From positions 1-36,952 of the forward strand of contig NZ_JAIUDQ010000024.1 in assembly GCF_020164435.1 (NCBI RefSeq): DNA of 36,952 nucleotides, written 5' to 3'. Position 1 is the first letter of the stretch, and the number at the start of each line of letters is the position of its first letter. Source of the DNA: Phyllobacterium lublinensis (GTDB taxonomy: Bacteria; Pseudomonadota; Alphaproteobacteria; Rhizobiales; Rhizobiaceae). The translations under genes were made by a program, and so were the position numbers. This document shows, piece by piece, positions 8,330 to 16,747 of this stretch. The notes below the pieces were generated by a model that was given only the letters and a program-made list of their open reading frames with translations, did not search any database and had not been told where the DNA came from.

Positions 8330-8508
8330 GTCTTGAACCCTAAGTTGCGGAGAGTCTCTCGAATCTGATCCAGATTATCAGTTCGTTAGGGTTAATGGCT
8401 GGTAAAGTATCGGAAAACTAGGCAGTTTTCATCGGCAAGAATGGCGATCTTTAACTGGCTGGTTACCATGCGCGTTTACCATAGCGCCGTTCGTACTGGA
8501 GTGTTTGC
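8330..8508. promoter_or_regulatory. Divergent promoter region of the polysaccharide locus
   Basis: The 179 bases separate two divergent polysaccharide genes and must hold both promoters. An 8-bp inverted repeat, AACCCTAA and TTAGGGTT, sits about 45 bases apart near 8336 and 8386. The motif TTACCA recurs as GGTTACCAT at 8461-8469 and GTTTACCAT at 8474-8482, with a reverse copy TGGTAAA near 8400. These look like operator half-sites for one shared regulator, but no regulator gene is nearby and no strong -35/-10 pair stands out. Confidence 0.5.
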
Positions 8509-10725
8509 ATGTCACGGGTCAATTCTGTCGGTAGCGATGTGGACATCGACGTCGGCGCTCTCTTTGCCAGTCTGTGGCAAAACAGGGTGCGGATCATGCT
8601 CGGTTCACTGGGGCTGGCGCTCTTGGCATTTCTGGTCTTGTCGCTGGTATCGCCCCGATACCGCGCCGAGACCCGCATCCTGATCGAAACGCGGGAATCC
8701 GTCTTTACCCGCCCTGCAAACCAGCAGCAATCTGACGAGCGCCCGATCCTCGACCAGGAGGGCATCAAGAGCCAGGTCGAGCTGATCGGATCGTCGGATC
8801 TTCTGAAGCGCGTCATTACCAAGCTCGATCTGGGCAACAATGAAGAGTTTGCGGCGGACGCACGGCCATCCTTCCTGTCCCGGCTGTTTGGTGCGGCCGG
8901 CATTGGCAAGCCAATGGATACGGCGACAAGGGATGATTACATTCTTCGGGCCCTGCGCGAGCGATTGCTTGTCTACAGCGTCCAGAATTCCCGGGTTATC
9001 GTCATCCAGTTCTCGTCCAAGGATCCCGCCCTCGCGGCCTCAGTGCCCAACGCCATCGCCGATGAATACATTGCGACGCAGCAGGCATCGAAATCCCAGT
9101 CGAATGCGGACGCCACGGAGTGGCTGCAGCCCGAAATTGCTGATCTGAGCAAGCGGGTAAAGGAAGCCGAGGCCAAGGTCGCGGCCTATCGCAGTTCATC
9201 CGATCTGCTGATTGGCCAGAACAATGCAGTCCTCGCAACCCAGCAGCTTTCCGAATTGTCATCGGAATTGTCCCGCGTGCGGGCCAACAGGGCGGCGAGC
9301 GAGGCCAGGGCGGAAAGCGTCCGCTCGGCACTGGCCAAGGGCGCTGCAGTGGAAACGCTGCCGGATGTCATAGCGTCACCCCTCATTCAGCGCCTGCGCG
9401 AGCGCCAGGTGCAGCTCAACAACGATATTGCCGATCTATCGGCGTCGCTGCTGAGCGGCCATCCGCGTATTCGGGCGCTTCGCTCGCAACTTGCCGACCT
9501 CAACCAGCAGATCAGACTGGAGGCACGCAAGGTTCTCGGCAGTCTTGAAAACGAGGCGCAGACGGCACGGCTGCGCGAGGCCGAACTGACACGCTCCCTC
9601 AATCAGCTGAAGGCGCAATCGTCCAAGGCGGGTGAGGAGGAAGTTGAACTGCGCGCGCTCGAGCGCGAGGCCACGGCCCAGCGCCAGCTGCTGGAATCCT
9701 ACCTGACCCGCTATCGCGAAGCGTCGTCTCGAACCGATCGCGGTTATCTGCCGGCTGACGCCCGTATATTCTCCCGCGCTGACAAGCCGATCGAACCCTA
9801 TTTCCCGAAGATAATCCCGATGACGATAGCGGCCTTTGCCGCCTCGCTGCTCCTGCTGAGCATCGGCACGCTTTTGAGCGCTCTGTTCAGCGGCCGGGCG
9901 CTTCGGTCGGCATCCACCCCGGCGCGGAGCTTCGATGAGGTCAGGGAAACATTGCCGGTCGACGCACCAGTCGATGCGGTCGCAAGCGATGCCTCCTACA
10001 GACAGCCACTCGTCCAGGAACCGGCGGCTTCATCGGAAGATGCGGTGATCCCCGCTTTGGAGGAAACTCCGGCGGTTGATGATCAAATTGAAGCGCCCCT
10101 CGTTGAGCCCGACCACTCCGGCATAGCGAATGTTGCCGATCGTTTGATGGCAAGTGGCGCAGCCCGCGCCGTGGTGGTGTCTCCGGAAGGCGACGAGGCG
10201 TCCGCCCTGACGATCCTGCTCGTGCGCGAGCTTGCTGACCGCGGCGTACGGGTCATTCTCATCGACATGACCGGGTCCGGTGAAATAGGCGGGTCGATGC
10301 TCGACGACCGGAACCTCGCCGGCATTACCAACCTCCTGGTCTCCGACAAGCATTTCAGCGACGTGATTCACCCCGATCACTATTCGGAAGCCGAGGTCAT
10401 ACCCCTTGGCAACCACGACCCCGTCAAGGCGATGCAATCGGTCGGCCGGCTGCCGATGATACTCAACGCCCTGCAATCCGCCTATGATCTCGTGGTCATC
10501 GACAGTGGCCCCGCAACCGCGACCGAATTGAGACCGCTTCTTGCCGACGGGACAGAACTGGTGCTCGCGCTCGTAGATCCCAATGACCATGACGTTGCTG
10601 CGACGGCAAAATCCGTGTTTGAAGCAAGAATGGTCGAGCCGGAACTGTTGACGCCGTTCCGCCCCAACGCGCTGCGGATGGATGGCGGCAGGATCATCCG
10701 CTCCAAGTCTGTAGCCGGTATGTGA
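8509..10725 (+). CDS. Wzz/Wzc-like polysaccharide co-polymerase with degenerate ATPase domain
   Basis: A 738-residue GumC/ExoP-type inner-membrane protein controlling polysaccharide chain length and export. The Wzz domain starts near residue 15, with membrane helix 1 at about 32-52, a long periplasmic coiled-coil (about 200-410) and helix 2 near 435-462. The C-terminal domain has the fold of the BY-kinase/MinD family but the P-loop is lost: the expected GxGKS/T appears as SPEGDEASALT near residues 555-566, without the lysine. The Walker A' motif is VILIDMTGSG instead of the usual D-x-D-x-R, and the C-terminus has no tyrosine cluster. It is probably an inactive scaffold rather than a tyrosine kinase. 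ATG at 8509 was chosen because the Wzz domain begins right after it. Confidence 0.9.
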   Translation: MSRVNSVGSDVDIDVGALFASLWQNRVRIMLGSLGLALLAFLVLSLVSPRYRAETRILIETRESVFTRPANQQQSDERPILDQEGIKSQVELIGSSDLLKRVITKLDLGNNEEFAADARPSFLSRLFGAAGIGKPMDTATRDDYILRALRERLLVYSVQNSRVIVIQFSSKDPALAASVPNAIADEYIATQQASKSQSNADATEWLQPEIADLSKRVKEAEAKVAAYRSSSDLLIGQNNAVLATQQLSELSSELSRVRANRAASEARAESVRSALAKGAAVETLPDVIASPLIQRLRERQVQLNNDIADLSASLLSGHPRIRALRSQLADLNQQIRLEARKVLGSLENEAQTARLREAELTRSLNQLKAQSSKAGEEEVELRALEREATAQRQLLESYLTRYREASSRTDRGYLPADARIFSRADKPIEPYFPKIIPMTIAAFAASLLLLSIGTLLSALFSGRALRSASTPARSFDEVRETLPVDAPVDAVASDASYRQPLVQEPAASSEDAVIPALEETPAVDDQIEAPLVEPDHSGIANVADRLMASGAARAVVVSPEGDEASALTILLVRELADRGVRVILIDMTGSGEIGGSMLDDRNLAGITNLLVSDKHFSDVIHPDHYSEAEVIPLGNHDPVKAMQSVGRLPMILNALQSAYDLVVIDSGPATATELRPLLADGTELVLALVDPNDHDVAATAKSVFEARMVEPELLTPFRPNALRMDGGRIIRSKSVAGM

Positions 10726-10729
10726 GGGT

Positions 10730-11869
10730 CTAAGCCCTGCCGAACAGGCGGGAACGTGCTTTTTTCACATGGCCCCAGACCATGTCGTTTTGCTTGATGG
10801 TCCGCACCAGCTGTTCGCGTCCCGCCAGATAGCTGCCATACATCCTGCCTCTGGCCGTCAAGCTGACATTGGTATCATGGGTGGGCACCTCGATGTCACA
10901 CCAGCTGCGCTTGTACGGTTCGTCGCCGACACCGAAACTGTAGATGCCAAGATCGGTCACGCAGCTGTCCTGGATGTCCTCGAAGAACAGGAACTCCCCT
11001 GGGCTGGCGCTCGAAAGCTCGTCGTCGGAGATGCCGATGAAATCAATGAAAGTCTGGTGTCGGGCACGGGATTTCCCGAGTACAGCCCGGTATTGTCCGG
11101 CAACCTCCAGCGCCTTCAATTGAAACCGCGGTGCTGTCATGGCCGTTTCAGCTGCAAACAGCTGATGAAAGAAGCGTTTGATGCCAGCAGGCTCATAGGT
11201 ATTCTTGATCCCGGCCTTGGCCAGCCGGTCCGCTTTCCAGATGAAGTACTTCGTCAGCATCGCTTCGGTCTCGGACGGCGTGGTTGCGGTCACGATGCGA
11301 TATCCACCGGCTTCTTCGAAGCGGCGTGTATTCTGCCGGTGTTTCTTTTTCTTTCTCTTGGCATTGTTGCGGCCAAGGACCGTTTCGAAGCTGCGGTCCA
11401 GCGTGATGGCGAGGCTGACATTGGCATTTTCCCGGCTCGGCAGCTGGAGCAGGGGATTGCCTGCGCCGTCCAGCTCGTCCAGCTGTCGCGACAGCGACAC
11501 GATATCGATATCCGGTCGTGCGCGATGCAACTCATCGAACAGCTTGGCGAATTCGTCGCGGCCGAATTGGTGCGAACGTGAAATCGCAGGAAAATTGCAA
11601 TTGGCATGGGGCCCGCCGACGTAGATGGCGATACGGACCGGACCCCTCTTGACCACCTCCAGGGGCAGCAACAACACCGGCTTGCCAGCCGCATAAAGCG
11701 CCGCCACAAGACAATCGGTGTTGGCATTCGCTTGCCAATAAGAGAACCATTGTGCGGATTGCGATGGCCCGCAAACGACATCATCGCCCAGACCCTCCCA
11801 TGTTGCCTGTGCTTCGGTCCCGCCGAGAATCATCGTCTGTATTAAAGGAAGCGACATCTCAGGTTCCAT
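10730..11869 (-). CDS. CelD/BioF2-like GNAT acyltransferase (HfsK-like)
   Basis: A 379-residue cytoplasmic protein with tandem GNAT folds, as in the CelD family (Acetyltransf_6). Characteristic segments are WFSYWQAN, LLPLEVVKRGPVRIAIYVGGPH, a basic helix NNAKRKKKKHRQNTRRFEEAGG, the core ALEVAGQYRAVLG, and PGEFLFFEDIQ with YSFGVGDEPYKRSW near the end. Such enzymes N-acylate sugars or lipid-linked glycans; Caulobacter HfsK, which modifies holdfast polysaccharide, is of this type. It sits between the co-polymerase and the deacetylase, and is convergent with the former with four bases between. A second ATG four codons in (MSLPL) has a slightly better ribosome site. The acyl group and target are unknown. 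Confidence 0.8.
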   Translation of the reverse strand: MEPEMSLPLIQTMILGGTEAQATWEGLGDDVVCGPSQSAQWFSYWQANANTDCLVAALYAAGKPVLLLPLEVVKRGPVRIAIYVGGPHANCNFPAISRSHQFGRDEFAKLFDELHRARPDIDIVSLSRQLDELDGAGNPLLQLPSRENANVSLAITLDRSFETVLGRNNAKRKKKKHRQNTRRFEEAGGYRIVTATTPSETEAMLTKYFIWKADRLAKAGIKNTYEPAGIKRFFHQLFAAETAMTAPRFQLKALEVAGQYRAVLGKSRARHQTFIDFIGISDDELSSASPGEFLFFEDIQDSCVTDLGIYSFGVGDEPYKRSWCDIEVPTHDTNVSLTARGRMYGSYLAGREQLVRTIKQNDMVWGHVKKARSRLFGRA

Positions 11870-11965
11870 CGCAAAAGGCGGAAGTGTGGCGGGGGTCGTT
11901 GATCAATCATATATAAACTTTTAGGTTGCATGACTTGATGAACAAACCTCCGATTATCGTTGATA
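11870..11965. promoter_or_regulatory. Divergent promoter region between acyltransferase and deacetylase genes
   Basis: This AT-rich 96-base spacer holds both promoters. It contains the palindrome TTGATCAA near 11898, and AGGTT paired with AACCT across about 22 bases near 11922-11950. No -35/-10 pair is convincing. Confidence 0.35.
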
Positions 11966-13036
11966 ATGCAAATTGGTGAAGGAATGGTCCACGCGGCCGA
12001 CTTGATGCGAAAGGCCGTGATGCGACTGGCTTGGCACAGCGGCTTCGCGTCCCGAACGCGTGACCGCTTCGGGGGGCTTGGCTCGATCATCATGCTGCAT
12101 CGCGTCCGTCCGGATTGCATCAGTCCGCTCGGAGTTACCCGCTCACTATCGATTACCCCCAAATTTCTTGAGCAGATACTCATTTCACTCAGGTCCGAGG
12201 GCACAGAGATTGTGTCCATGGACGAGATGATCGAACGCGTGAAGACCGGATCGCAGGACGGCAACCGCTTCGCCGCAGTAACGCTTGACGACGGCTATAA
12301 TGACAATCTCAACCATGCTTATCCGGTTTTTCAGAAGCACGATGTTCCCTTTACCATTTACGCGGCTCCGGGTTTCATCGAGGGTGCGGCCGTGCTTTGG
12401 TGGGAAGTGGTGGAGAAGCTGGTCGCCAAGGCGGATGCCATCAGGATACCGGGTGGCCCGGAATGGCGCTGCTCCACGCTCTTTCAGAAGCGCGCCGCCT
12501 TCCACTCAATCATGCGCTATTTTTCCTACACGTTGACTGAACTGGAGCAGCTGCCGGTCTTGCGCGAAATGTGCGATGCGGAGAGCATGATCTGCGGTGT
12601 CTCGGCCGATCAGGACGTCATGAATTGGAAGGAACTGCGCCAGATCGCGAGCGATCCGCTCTGCACGATCGGTGCCCATACGGTACACCATTACAATTTG
12701 AAGCGGCTCACGTCCGGCATGGTCGCACAGGAGATGCGGCTGTCCGCCGACATGCTCGAAGACAATCTGGGCAAACGTCCCGCGCATTTCGCCTATCCCT
12801 ACGGTTCAGCCAAGGCAGCCGGAAGACGCGAGGCGGAAATTGCCGCCGAAGAAGGGTTTCTTTCTGCCGTGACGACCCGTCATGGCACAATCCATCCCGA
12901 GCATCGCGCCACTCTGCATGCCTTGCCGCGCATCTCGATCAATGGCCGCTTCCAGAAGCTGGTCTATGCGCAGGCCATGATGAGCGGCATCACCACGCCG
13001 ATTGCCAATGCGGGCCGAAGGGTCGTGCAGGCCTGA
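11966..13036 (+). CDS. Polysaccharide deacetylase (NodB homology domain)
   Basis: A soluble 356-residue protein with a NodB-type carbohydrate esterase 4 domain. The metal and catalytic Asp pair is in AVTLDDGYNDN near residue 105, equivalent to the TFDDG motif, and the metal-binding His pair is in GAHTVHHYNL near residue 235. A late FAYPYGSAKAAGRREAE segment matches the conserved CE4 motif after the His pair. It has no signal peptide, so it should act in the cytoplasm on lipid-linked sugars or be membrane associated. Such enzymes remove N-acetyl groups from GlcNAc residues; HfsH does this in holdfast synthesis. ATG at 11966 is used; an ATG at 11984 preceded by GGTGAAGGA is a close alternative. 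Confidence 0.87.
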   Translation: MQIGEGMVHAADLMRKAVMRLAWHSGFASRTRDRFGGLGSIIMLHRVRPDCISPLGVTRSLSITPKFLEQILISLRSEGTEIVSMDEMIERVKTGSQDGNRFAAVTLDDGYNDNLNHAYPVFQKHDVPFTIYAAPGFIEGAAVLWWEVVEKLVAKADAIRIPGGPEWRCSTLFQKRAAFHSIMRYFSYTLTELEQLPVLREMCDAESMICGVSADQDVMNWKELRQIASDPLCTIGAHTVHHYNLKRLTSGMVAQEMRLSADMLEDNLGKRPAHFAYPYGSAKAAGRREAEIAAEEGFLSAVTTRHGTIHPEHRATLHALPRISINGRFQKLVYAQAMMSGITTPIANAGRRVVQA

Positions 13037-13037
13037 T

Positions 13038-13268
13038 CTATTGGGCTTTTTTCTTCGGCGCCTTTTCCATCCAGCTGATGATGAACATCGCAGGAACGAC
13101 CCAGAGGATTCCCGTGCCGAAGAAATACAGCAGGTGGATCCATGGGCTGGCATTACCAAGCAGGGCCACGGCAAATATTGTCGCAATGATTGCATACACG
13201 CAGACGAGTGCCACGAGCAGGAATGCTCCAATGAGTTTCTTCAGCCTAACGGGCATCGCGCCATCCAT
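13038..13268 (-). CDS. DUF2842 membrane protein
   Basis: A 76-residue protein with two membrane helices (LIGAFLLVALVCVYAIIATIF and LLYFFGTGILWVVPAMFIIS) and a short basic tail (KAPKKKAQ). The MPVRLKKLIG start and the SPWIHLLYFFGTGILWV pattern match DUF2842, a small family found in alphaproteobacteria. In this group it often lies beside heme A synthase, which here is divergent 154 bases away. A second ATG four codons in is an equally likely start. Function unknown. Confidence 0.8.
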   Translation of the reverse strand: MDGAMPVRLKKLIGAFLLVALVCVYAIIATIFAVALLGNASPWIHLLYFFGTGILWVVPAMFIISWMEKAPKKKAQ

Positions 13269-13422
13269 TCTTTAGCTTCAGTGCACGCTGTACCCGTTAA
13301 CGTCCCCAGCGAAAAGCAAAAAAGACCTGTTTACGCCATAAACGCGACGGCGTGTCGCGCGGGCTCTCCTTGTCAGACGCGGCCATTTACTGCACCTATC
13401 CCGGACCACAGGAGTATTCTGC

Positions 13423-14520
13423 ATGGCCGCCCAAACAATATCCGAAGGCACAATTGCCTCGGTCCAGGATCGCGAAGCAAGGAACCGCCAGTTTATCCGT
13501 ATCTGGCTCTACCTCGTGCTGGTTGTGCTTGCGGCCATCGTGATCGTCGGCGGTGCAACGCGCATGACGGGCTCCGGTCTTTCGATTACCGAGTGGAAGC
13601 CAATCCATGGCGTCATCCCTCCGATCGGCCAGGCGGAGTGGATGGAAGAGTTCGACAAATACCGCCAGATTCCGCAGTACGAGCAGCTGAACAAGGGCAT
13701 GAGCCTGTCGGAGTTCAAGCAGATATTCTGGTGGGAATGGGCGCACCGCGTCCTGGCACGCGGCGTCGGCTTTCTGGTCGCTTTGCCGCTCGCCTTCTTC
13801 TGGCTGACCGGCCGTCTTGAGCGCCGCCTGAAGCCGCGGATGGTTGGCATTTTGGCGCTTGGCGGCCTGCAGGGCGCCGTCGGCTGGTGGATGGTTGCAT
13901 CCGGGCTCGTTGATCGCGTCGATGTCAGTCAATACCGGCTCGCCACGCATCTGACGCTTGCCTGCATCATTTTCGCCGCGGTCATGTATGTGGCGCGTGG
14001 TCTGGCGGTCTACTCCGAAGCGCCCGCCAATCGTCGGGTTCAACGTTTTGCTGGCTGGTTCGTGCTTCTGGTCTTCATCCAGATCTATCTTGGCGCGCTC
14101 GTTGCCGGCCTTGATGCAGGGCTCTCCTACAACACCTGGCCGCTCATGGATGGCGCAGTCATCCCTGGCGATCTTTTCCCCATCCAGCCTATATGGCACA
14201 ACTTCTTCGAGAACCCGAAGACAGTGCAATTCGTGCACCGCCTGTTTGCCTATTTCGTGTTTGTCGTGGCGATCTGGCAGGCGATGACTTCGATGCGTCA
14301 GTGCCCGGGGACAACCCATGCACGCCGCGCGGTGCTCCTTGCGGTTCTGGTTGCACTGCAGGCGGCGATCGGCATCAGCACGTTGCTGATGCACGTCCCC
14401 ATCAGTCTTGGCCTGCTGCATCAAGGCTTCGCGATCGTCATCCTTGGCTTTGCCGTGGCGCATTGGCGCGCCACAAAGGGTGCTTATCCACTCGAGACGG
14501 CGGTCGTTGCGGAACGATAG
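13423..14520 (+). CDS. ctaA: Heme A synthase (COX15/CtaA family)
   Basis: A 365-residue polytopic membrane enzyme that oxidises the C8 methyl of heme O to make heme A for aa3-type cytochrome oxidase. Eight membrane helices are visible as two four-helix repeats. Heme-ligand motifs are present: [14 protein letters not shown] in the first half, RLATHLTLA, and [11 protein letters not shown] and LLHQG in the second half. The family-specific [19 protein letters not shown] segment lies near residue 45. The start has AGGAG nine bases upstream of ATG. Length and the long first periplasmic loop fit the alphaproteobacterial and mitochondrial type 2 form. Confidence 0.96.
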   Translation: MAAQTISEGTIASVQDREARNRQFIRIWLYLVLVVLAAIVIVGGATRMTGSGLSITEWKPIHGVIPPIGQAEWMEEFDKYRQIPQYEQLNKGMSLSEFKQIFWWEWAHRVLARGVGFLVALPLAFFWLTGRLERRLKPRMVGILALGGLQGAVGWWMVASGLVDRVDVSQYRLATHLTLACIIFAAVMYVARGLAVYSEAPANRRVQRFAGWFVLLVFIQIYLGALVAGLDAGLSYNTWPLMDGAVIPGDLFPIQPIWHNFFENPKTVQFVHRLFAYFVFVVAIWQAMTSMRQCPGTTHARRAVLLAVLVALQAAIGISTLLMHVPISLGLLHQGFAIVILGFAVAHWRATKGAYPLETAVVAER

Positions 14521-14545
14521 ACGTCAATCCTGACAGGCCTTTCAC

Positions 14546-15364
14546 TCATGGAGCCGCATTGACGACTTCCGCCGGCGGTGCGAGGGATTGGCTGGTGCGA
14601 GCATCAGAAAGTATGACAAAGGCCACGCTGGAGAATGCCAGATTTGCACCAATCGTGAAAACCATGAACCACTTGCTCCAAGGTGGCAACGCACGCAGGT
14701 AGGCAACGATTCCTCGGCCCTTTGAGTGGACTTGTTCTTGTTTCGCAGCCCGTGACTGGGTCTCATAAGGAGCATTTACGCAGGGTAACCCTAACAGGAA
14801 TAGCGAAAGCAACACCACCATTTGGGCACTCGCGTTTGCTATACCTAGTCCTGCAATTGCTGGTGCGACGGCTGCAGACCCACGGCCCATGAGATTGGCC
14901 AAGGATGCAGTGCGGGCGTAGTCCACACCATAGCTCCGTTGCGCAACCAGAGGGTATGAGCCCGTAAAAATCTGGTCCACAGCACCCAGAGCTGCGGTAA
15001 TCATGTACAATGTTAGGCTGGTCTCGGGTGAGGCTCGTACGGCGAGCAAACAAGTGACAGCCGATGCGCCGATCAAAATACGATTACATCCTATGTACGC
15101 TGGTTTCGCCGGCTTAGCCGAGTATGCAAGGCGAATGGCCAATATTGGTTGTGCTAGGATTTGGATAAGGGCCGCAGCGTTGAACACAAGAAAAGCGAAA
15201 GCAAATAAACCTGCCTTGGAAAATTCAAATGTCAGATGAAGACCTACCGCCATTACCGCGAACTGCGGAAGAAAAACGGAGATCACAAAAAGTATACCGA
15301 ATATCTTAGAGGAACGGTCCAGGATCACTATCTGCCCCCTGATAAGACGCGTCACGGTATTCAT
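14546..15364 (-). pseudogene. Truncated MFS-type transporter
   Basis: The frame encodes an N-terminal half of a major-facilitator-like protein: about six membrane helices (for example FGILFVISVFLPQFAVMAVG and SLTLYMITAALGAVDQIFTG), a basic central loop with KQEQVHSKGRG, and the start of a seventh helix (WFMVFTIGANLAFSSVAFVILS). It then runs into a short unrelated tail and a stop. MFS proteins have about 12 helices and 400 residues, so roughly the last third to half is missing, probably through a recombination junction near 14600. The ATG at 15364 has no good Shine-Dalgarno sequence; the frame is open further up to a TTG at 15577. It sits between ctaA and argC with a lower GC content, as if acquired and then decayed. 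Confidence 0.65.
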
Positions 15365-15880
15365 CGCCGAAACATCGAACACACGCCAGCTCGCTGTCCT
15401 GGTACAGGACGACGTAGCGACACGATTGGAGATCATCGGTAATCCACCGTCGACATGTCCCTGACGCGGTATCTCGTCCCGCGATCCTGAAAGCCAATCA
15501 TCGTTGTGCCTAATGGAGCTCGGCAGGCGCGGGAGCGCGGTAAATGAACCGAGCAGAAGTTTTCCTGCTTTGGTCAAGCGGCCATGAACGGTTATCAGAT
15601 TGGATGGATCTTTCTATGGAATTTCTGTGCTCGCGGCCAATTACTCTTATCTCTATTGTTTTGAAAAAATATGATAGAATGTTTTTTATCGCAACATTCA
15701 AATAATACCCAAATGAAAGCAGTATACAATTCAACGATAGTATATATGGAAATGCTCCAGCCTCGATAGGCTCTCACCATTTTCTGGTCACACGCTGCGC
15801 CGCGCCAGCTAACGACGCCGGGATACAGACCAGCGTGAATCCAGCCCGCCAACCAGGCAAAGGGCGCAGACAATGCAAAT
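15365..15880. other. AT-rich, gene-free patch with possible gene remnants
   Basis: No intact gene is visible in these 516 bases. Positions 15600-15770 are markedly AT-rich compared with everything around them. Directly after the kinase gene, in another minus-strand frame, about 30 codons (15790-15880) read APFAWLAGWIHAGLYP then GVVSWRGA, which resembles the C-terminal end of a membrane glycosyltransferase; the frame then loses this character. The patch, with the truncated transporter beside it, looks like debris from an insertion or deletion event. Confidence 0.4.
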
Positions 15881-16747
15881 TCAGCCTGTGATCTTGCCGA
15901 ACTCCGCAAGAACGCCTCTTATGGCGGCTGCGACCGCAAGGCTGCGCCGCGCCTCCGCAAGATTATCATCCTCATCGTGCCAGGACGCCGAAAGGCAGGC
16001 GTGGGCTATCGCGAAGCCGAGAACTGTCCGGATGTCGCGGTCGAAAGCCTGCGCGAATGTCTTCGCCATCGATGCGATACGCCGTTCGCTTGTGCGCAGA
16101 TCGTCGCGATCAAGCGGGTTGTAGAACATGTTGGCGGCATCATACATCGGATCGCCAATCAGCCCCTTCGCATCGATCACGAGCCAGCCGCGACTTCCGT
16201 GCAATATGTTCTCATGATGCAGATCGCTGTGCAGGGGCTGGACATTGTGCTGGTCGCTCAGCAGTTGTTCGGCAATCGCCGCCGCATCGACAAACTGGCT
16301 GTTGATCCCGCGATCGCGGTCCGCCCCGGCCTTCTTGAACAGGCTGGCGAAATATGTCCGCAAAGGGATGAGTTCTTGCGGGAAAGGCCGGTTGTGCCGT
16401 TTGGCCTGCGTCAGACGCAGGAACACATCCACGAAGATCTGCGTCGCAGCTTCGTCGCCATGCTCATTGAGATGATCGAGCAGGGTGCGCGCGCCGGCAT
16501 ATTCAAGCAGCAGATTGTTGCCGTGCTGCGCCAGCAGGCGGATACAGCCATTGCCGTTATGCCAGTCGAGATACAGGGTACCACCCAATTCCTCGCGCAT
16601 GCCCAGTGGCGTCAGATGCTTGATGACCGCTGGCGAACCATCGTCAAGCCGCACCTTGATGATCCGGCTGGTGACGGTCTCGGCAATGAGCTCTGGGGAG
16701 GAGACTTTCCACTCGGGCGGGAAAGTCTCCGCAATCGCATCAAGCAT
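15881..16747 (-). CDS. Aminoglycoside 6-phosphotransferase-like kinase (APH(6)/hydroxyurea kinase family)
   Basis: A 288-residue cytoplasmic kinase of the APH fold. The N-lobe lysine is in SPAVIKHL, the catalytic loop is [13 protein letters not shown] near residue 195, and the metal-binding Asp follows in [21 protein letters not shown]. The GLIGDPMYD signature is typical of the streptomycin/hydroxyurea kinase family (PF04655). Some members confer streptomycin resistance, but many chromosomal ones do not and their natural substrate is unknown, so resistance should not be assumed. Its ATG overlaps the argC stop by eight bases (ATGCTTGA), implying translational coupling to argC. Confidence 0.85.
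   Translation of the reverse strand: MLDAIAETFPPEWKVSSPELIAETVTSRIIKVRLDDGSPAVIKHLTPLGMREELGGTLYLDWHNGNGCIRLLAQHGNNLLLEYAGARTLLDHLNEHGDEAATQIFVDVFLRLTQAKRHNRPFPQELIPLRTYFASLFKKAGADRDRGINSQFVDAAAIAEQLLSDQHNVQPLHSDLHHENILHGSRGWLVIDAKGLIGDPMYDAANMFYNPLDRDDLRTSERRIASMAKTFAQAFDRDIRTVLGFAIAHACLSASWHDEDDNLAEARRSLAVAAAIRGVLAEFGKITG

Noticed and set aside
10769..11581. A 270-codon plus-strand open frame
   Set aside because: It is antisense to the GNAT gene, which has clear family features.
13396..14463. A 355-codon minus-strand open frame
   Set aside because: It is antisense to ctaA, whose identity is certain; the product is highly charged with no family likeness.
15595..15909. A 104-codon minus-strand open frame
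   Set aside because: Only its first 30 codons look protein-like; the rest is AT-rich with no conserved character. Treated as a possible remnant, not a gene.
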